Source of the DNA: Dendrophyllia cribrosa
Taxonomy: Eukaryota; Cnidaria; Anthozoa; Scleractinia; Dendrophylliidae
Direction of reading: 5' to 3'
DNA length: 64,000 nucleotides
Assembly (NCBI GenBank): GCA_024195265.1
Contig: JAJLRJ010000007.1
Coordinates: 6,886,058-6,950,057 of the forward strand
Shown here: positions 62,201 through 64,000 of the stretch, one piece after another
How positions within the stretch are numbered: the first letter of the stretch is position 1
Layout: each line of letters begins with the position of its first letter
Notes under the pieces: model-generated
The model's input: only the letters and a program-made list of their open reading frames with translations
What the model was told of the DNA's origin: nothing
Database searches by the model: none
Made by a program: the position numbers and the translations under genes

Positions 62201-64000
62201 TGTGCTGATTTTCCGCCGAGAACGTTAAATTTTTTCTGCAATGGGCCATTCCTTGCGAGTTATTGAGGAATCTAAAAAACTCACCTCGCCGTGACCACAA
62301 CAATTCAGCCATCCTGTTGGTTATGTTTGCAAGCTTTTATGTGTTTTGTGGTCCAGACGTTCACTTATTAGCACGCGAGTAAAAGGATGTAAATTTATTA
62401 TCTTCATCCTGACCAGTTTACACAGGAGTTAAACCATTTTTCTCAAGTGTTTAATCTAATAAACTGGCTTCTGAGCCCCACACACTTCCTTGACTGTGAT
62501 GTAATAATCCACTTCTTAAACTGTGACATGTTTGCGAACAGAATTAATCGTAAAGAATTAATATCGCGCTAGGGGGCTAAAAGAGCATACGTAAATCTGT
62601 GGAAATTCAGAAAAATATTTCCAAAGAAGCAATGTGGTGCATACAAAAACGGTTTAAAACTTTGACATTTATGCTTTGCTTTGGAAACATCTATTGGTGG
62701 ATAATTGTCCATCTCTTTTGTGGTTGAATATTTTTGAAAGGTATGTTCTGTAAGATTTGTACTTGCATGTACTGGCAGGTATCTCAAACTATTATTATAT
62801 TCTGAATATTTTATACGACTTTTTAAAACTAGCAGAACAAACCGACATGGATACTTATCTGATAAAGTGCTACCGTTGATAAAAAGAAAAGAAATTTAGC
62901 TTCAGTATTCGAGCGACTTCTTGACATCTTTCTTGTGCATAACACCTCGATTAATAAAACGGGCCAGTATTGACAGCGGTTAACCACGGATATTCCAAGG
63001 AGCTGTGAAACAAATAATTTCCAAATACGGGCAGTCCTTTTTCTTATCATAATTGATCTGCAAGACTATTCAGTTATCCGAGGGAATGAAATCTATCGAG
63101 ACATGCGAGTCTTGTTGACAATGACTTTGTGGGTCAGTTTGAATTTTTACTGTAGATTTTCTTTCCAGTTTTTAAGTTCTTTATACTAAAAGTATATTTT
63201 TTGCAAAAGATTACTAGACAATAACTGCTTAGAGAATACTCAAATACTCTAAGTGAAAGTTTATATGACTGTCAATAAATTAAAGTAACATCCACATTAT
63301 AGCTGAGAACAAATTAGTCTGGTTGAAGAAGAAGCACTTACGATTTATCGGTACAAACAGATAAAGAAGATACTAGCACAGTTTTAAAGAGTGATCTACA
63401 TTCGGGAGTAGTTTATACATGGAACTGCTGCGTAAAAATAATAGAGTTACTTTGGTTTTTACCATTTTTTAGATTTAAATGAAACATTGATTTGAAGCCG
63501 GTTATCTGCTGTAGTCACAGTTTTAAAGTAAACGTTTCCACAGCAGAAATAATTCGTCTTACCTTACTATTGACCTTGCCTTTAGTAGTTTAGCTTTACG
63601 TTCGTAAATAAGTGATAAAGTTTTTACAAAAGACCACGTCGCATGTGAACCGTACCTATTGTAGTAACGGCTAAGGAGAGTGCGTTCACGAACGTTTGAT
63701 CGATTGCACTTGGCGATTCCAGACTGAGAAGTTGTTCATCAGTTGTGACACTGCTAGCGAAGCATGTTAATGAACGCTCACAGCCAGTTTTAAGTGCATG
63801 CCAAACAACGTGTTAAATGCTTCAAGTGTAGTAATAACACTTAAAAAAGGTGTGATCTTTAATAAACACCAATAAAAGCATCAGATAGTCTCATTACCTT
63901 GTTCGCAACTCGGCAGCAACTGCGCGGCGCCCTCCATGGATTGGCGCGAGTGTTCAGGATGATGATCCATGGCTTGCTGTGGAAGATGATGTAGCGGGAT
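56275..64000 (-). CDS. Mox: Mox/Meox-family homeodomain transcription factor (Mox gene 4), 5-prime incomplete
   Basis: Exon 2 is 56570-56275 and ends ATG TAA (last residues EIHM). The last 103 nt of exon 1 lie at 64000-63898 and the rest is outside the window. The donor is CAAG|GTAATG (63897) and the acceptor TCGCTTTTGCAG (56571); the intron is phase 1 and splits an Ala codon, so the exon-1 frame is open and joins in frame. The homeodomain starts ten residues into exon 2: [20 protein letters not shown], then [37 protein letters not shown]. Of the four it keeps Ile at homeodomain position 13 (HQIQELE), as in vertebrate Meox. The visible exon-1 part (start [20 protein letters not shown]) is His/Gln-rich, a trait also of vertebrate MEOX2. 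The C-terminal tail is Ser/Lys-rich. There is no YPWM motif in the visible part. Confidence 0.92.
58110..58480 (+). repeat. Degenerate dispersed-unit array (about 3 units)
   Basis: GTTCTAACGTTTGAGTCTG, AGCTATTAAGCAATACTTTG, CTGTGGTTCTGTTTATTATG and ACAAGGTGGTTCTAACTTTG recur with many substitutions. Confidence 0.65.
58887..59168. mobile_element. MITE with about 23-bp inverted termini (282 bp)
   Basis: The left end GAGCAGTTTTCAATTGAGTG plus TCG is matched exactly by the right end read in reverse. The interior holds GATTGG-type boxes in both orientations (58950, 58988, 59078, 59110) and paired TTTGGTTTTG tracts. No coding potential and no certain target duplication. Confidence 0.88.
60430..61420 (-). 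repeat. 106-bp-type unit array, reverse orientation (about 8 units)
   Basis: The best units (60540-60920) repeat AATAAACAGTGCCACAGGA, AGTACTGCTCAATAGCTTTC, ATTTGAATGGTCACACTTTA and CACAGACTCAAAAGTTAGAA at a step close to 106 bp. From 61000 the copies become steadily more degenerate. Near 60470-60510 the tract TTTATCCACCGA is triplicated. Confidence 0.88.
61830..62075 (-). repeat. 106-bp-type unit array, reverse (about 2.5 units)
   Basis: ACTGCTAAGGAGCTTTTATT, TGAATGGTCACATTTTCGGA, TTTCATCCACAGACTCTAAA and TTGTACAGCATAATAAACAG recur. It is separated by 400 bp of non-repeat sequence from the array ending near 61420. Confidence 0.8.

Larger units (their letters stand above)
56571..63897 (-). 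other. Intron of Mox gene 4 (7327 bp, phase 1)
   Basis: The longest of the four introns, bounded by GTAATG at 63897 and CTTTTGCAG ending at 56571. It contains degenerate unit copies (58110-58480), a terminal-inverted-repeat MITE (58887-59168) and reverse unit arrays (60430-61420, 61830-62075). From 56600 to 58100, 59200 to 60400 and 62100 to 63890 I see no feature I can support. Confidence 0.85.

Overview
This window looks like genomic DNA from an animal, most likely an anthozoan cnidarian (stony coral or sea anemone grade). It is AT-rich, with multi-kilobase introns, dense short transposon relics and no bacterial gene organisation. The real genes are four homeobox genes, all on the minus strand and all built the same way: a short exon 1 opening with Met-Tyr (start seen in three), one phase-1 intron of 1.9 to 7.3 kb, and an exon 2 carrying the whole homeodomain. 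The homeodomains contain [16 protein letters not shown] and [13 protein letters not shown]. This is the Mox/Meox (MEOX1/MEOX2) signature rather than a canonical Hox or Gsx one, and none of the genes has a YPWM-type hexapeptide. Sea anemones are known to carry several Mox paralogues, so a four-gene Mox tandem array fits an anthozoan. The species assignment is an inference.

Layout: Mox gene 1 (exon 2 2520-2845, exon 1 8283-8688); 7.4 kb intergenic; Mox gene 2 (16129-16418, 21331-21670); 12 kb intergenic; Mox gene 3 (33708-33976, 35845-36211); 20 kb intergenic; Mox gene 4 (exon 2 56275-56570, exon 1 from 63898 and running off the window at 64000). I computed the splice junctions by hand. All four share phase 1, a GT donor after an AAG and an AG acceptor, and the joined frames are open end to end.

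Introns and spacers are filled with transposon debris. The dominant family is a piggyBac-like MITE with TTAA target sites and CCCTTT-type inverted termini. Its internal unit has expanded in places into tandem arrays of 88 or 106 bp; the largest, 3041-4345, lies in the intron of Mox gene 1. Other elements are two copies of a 450-bp TTAA-flanked foldback element, several near-perfect foldbacks, three pogo/Tigger-style families, an unclassified 1-kb element with GTAC target duplications, two elements ending in G/C homopolymers (one run is 102 G), and LINE fragments. One LINE (53704-55214) keeps an open reverse-transcriptase C-terminal frame. Around 53050-55525 three insertions are nested in a repeat whose empty version survives at 11315-11625, so the insertion history can be read directly.

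No CRISPR, rRNA, tRNA, virus or other confident protein-coding gene was found. One possible extra exon (45060-45248, minus) beside a CpG-rich stretch is reported at low confidence.
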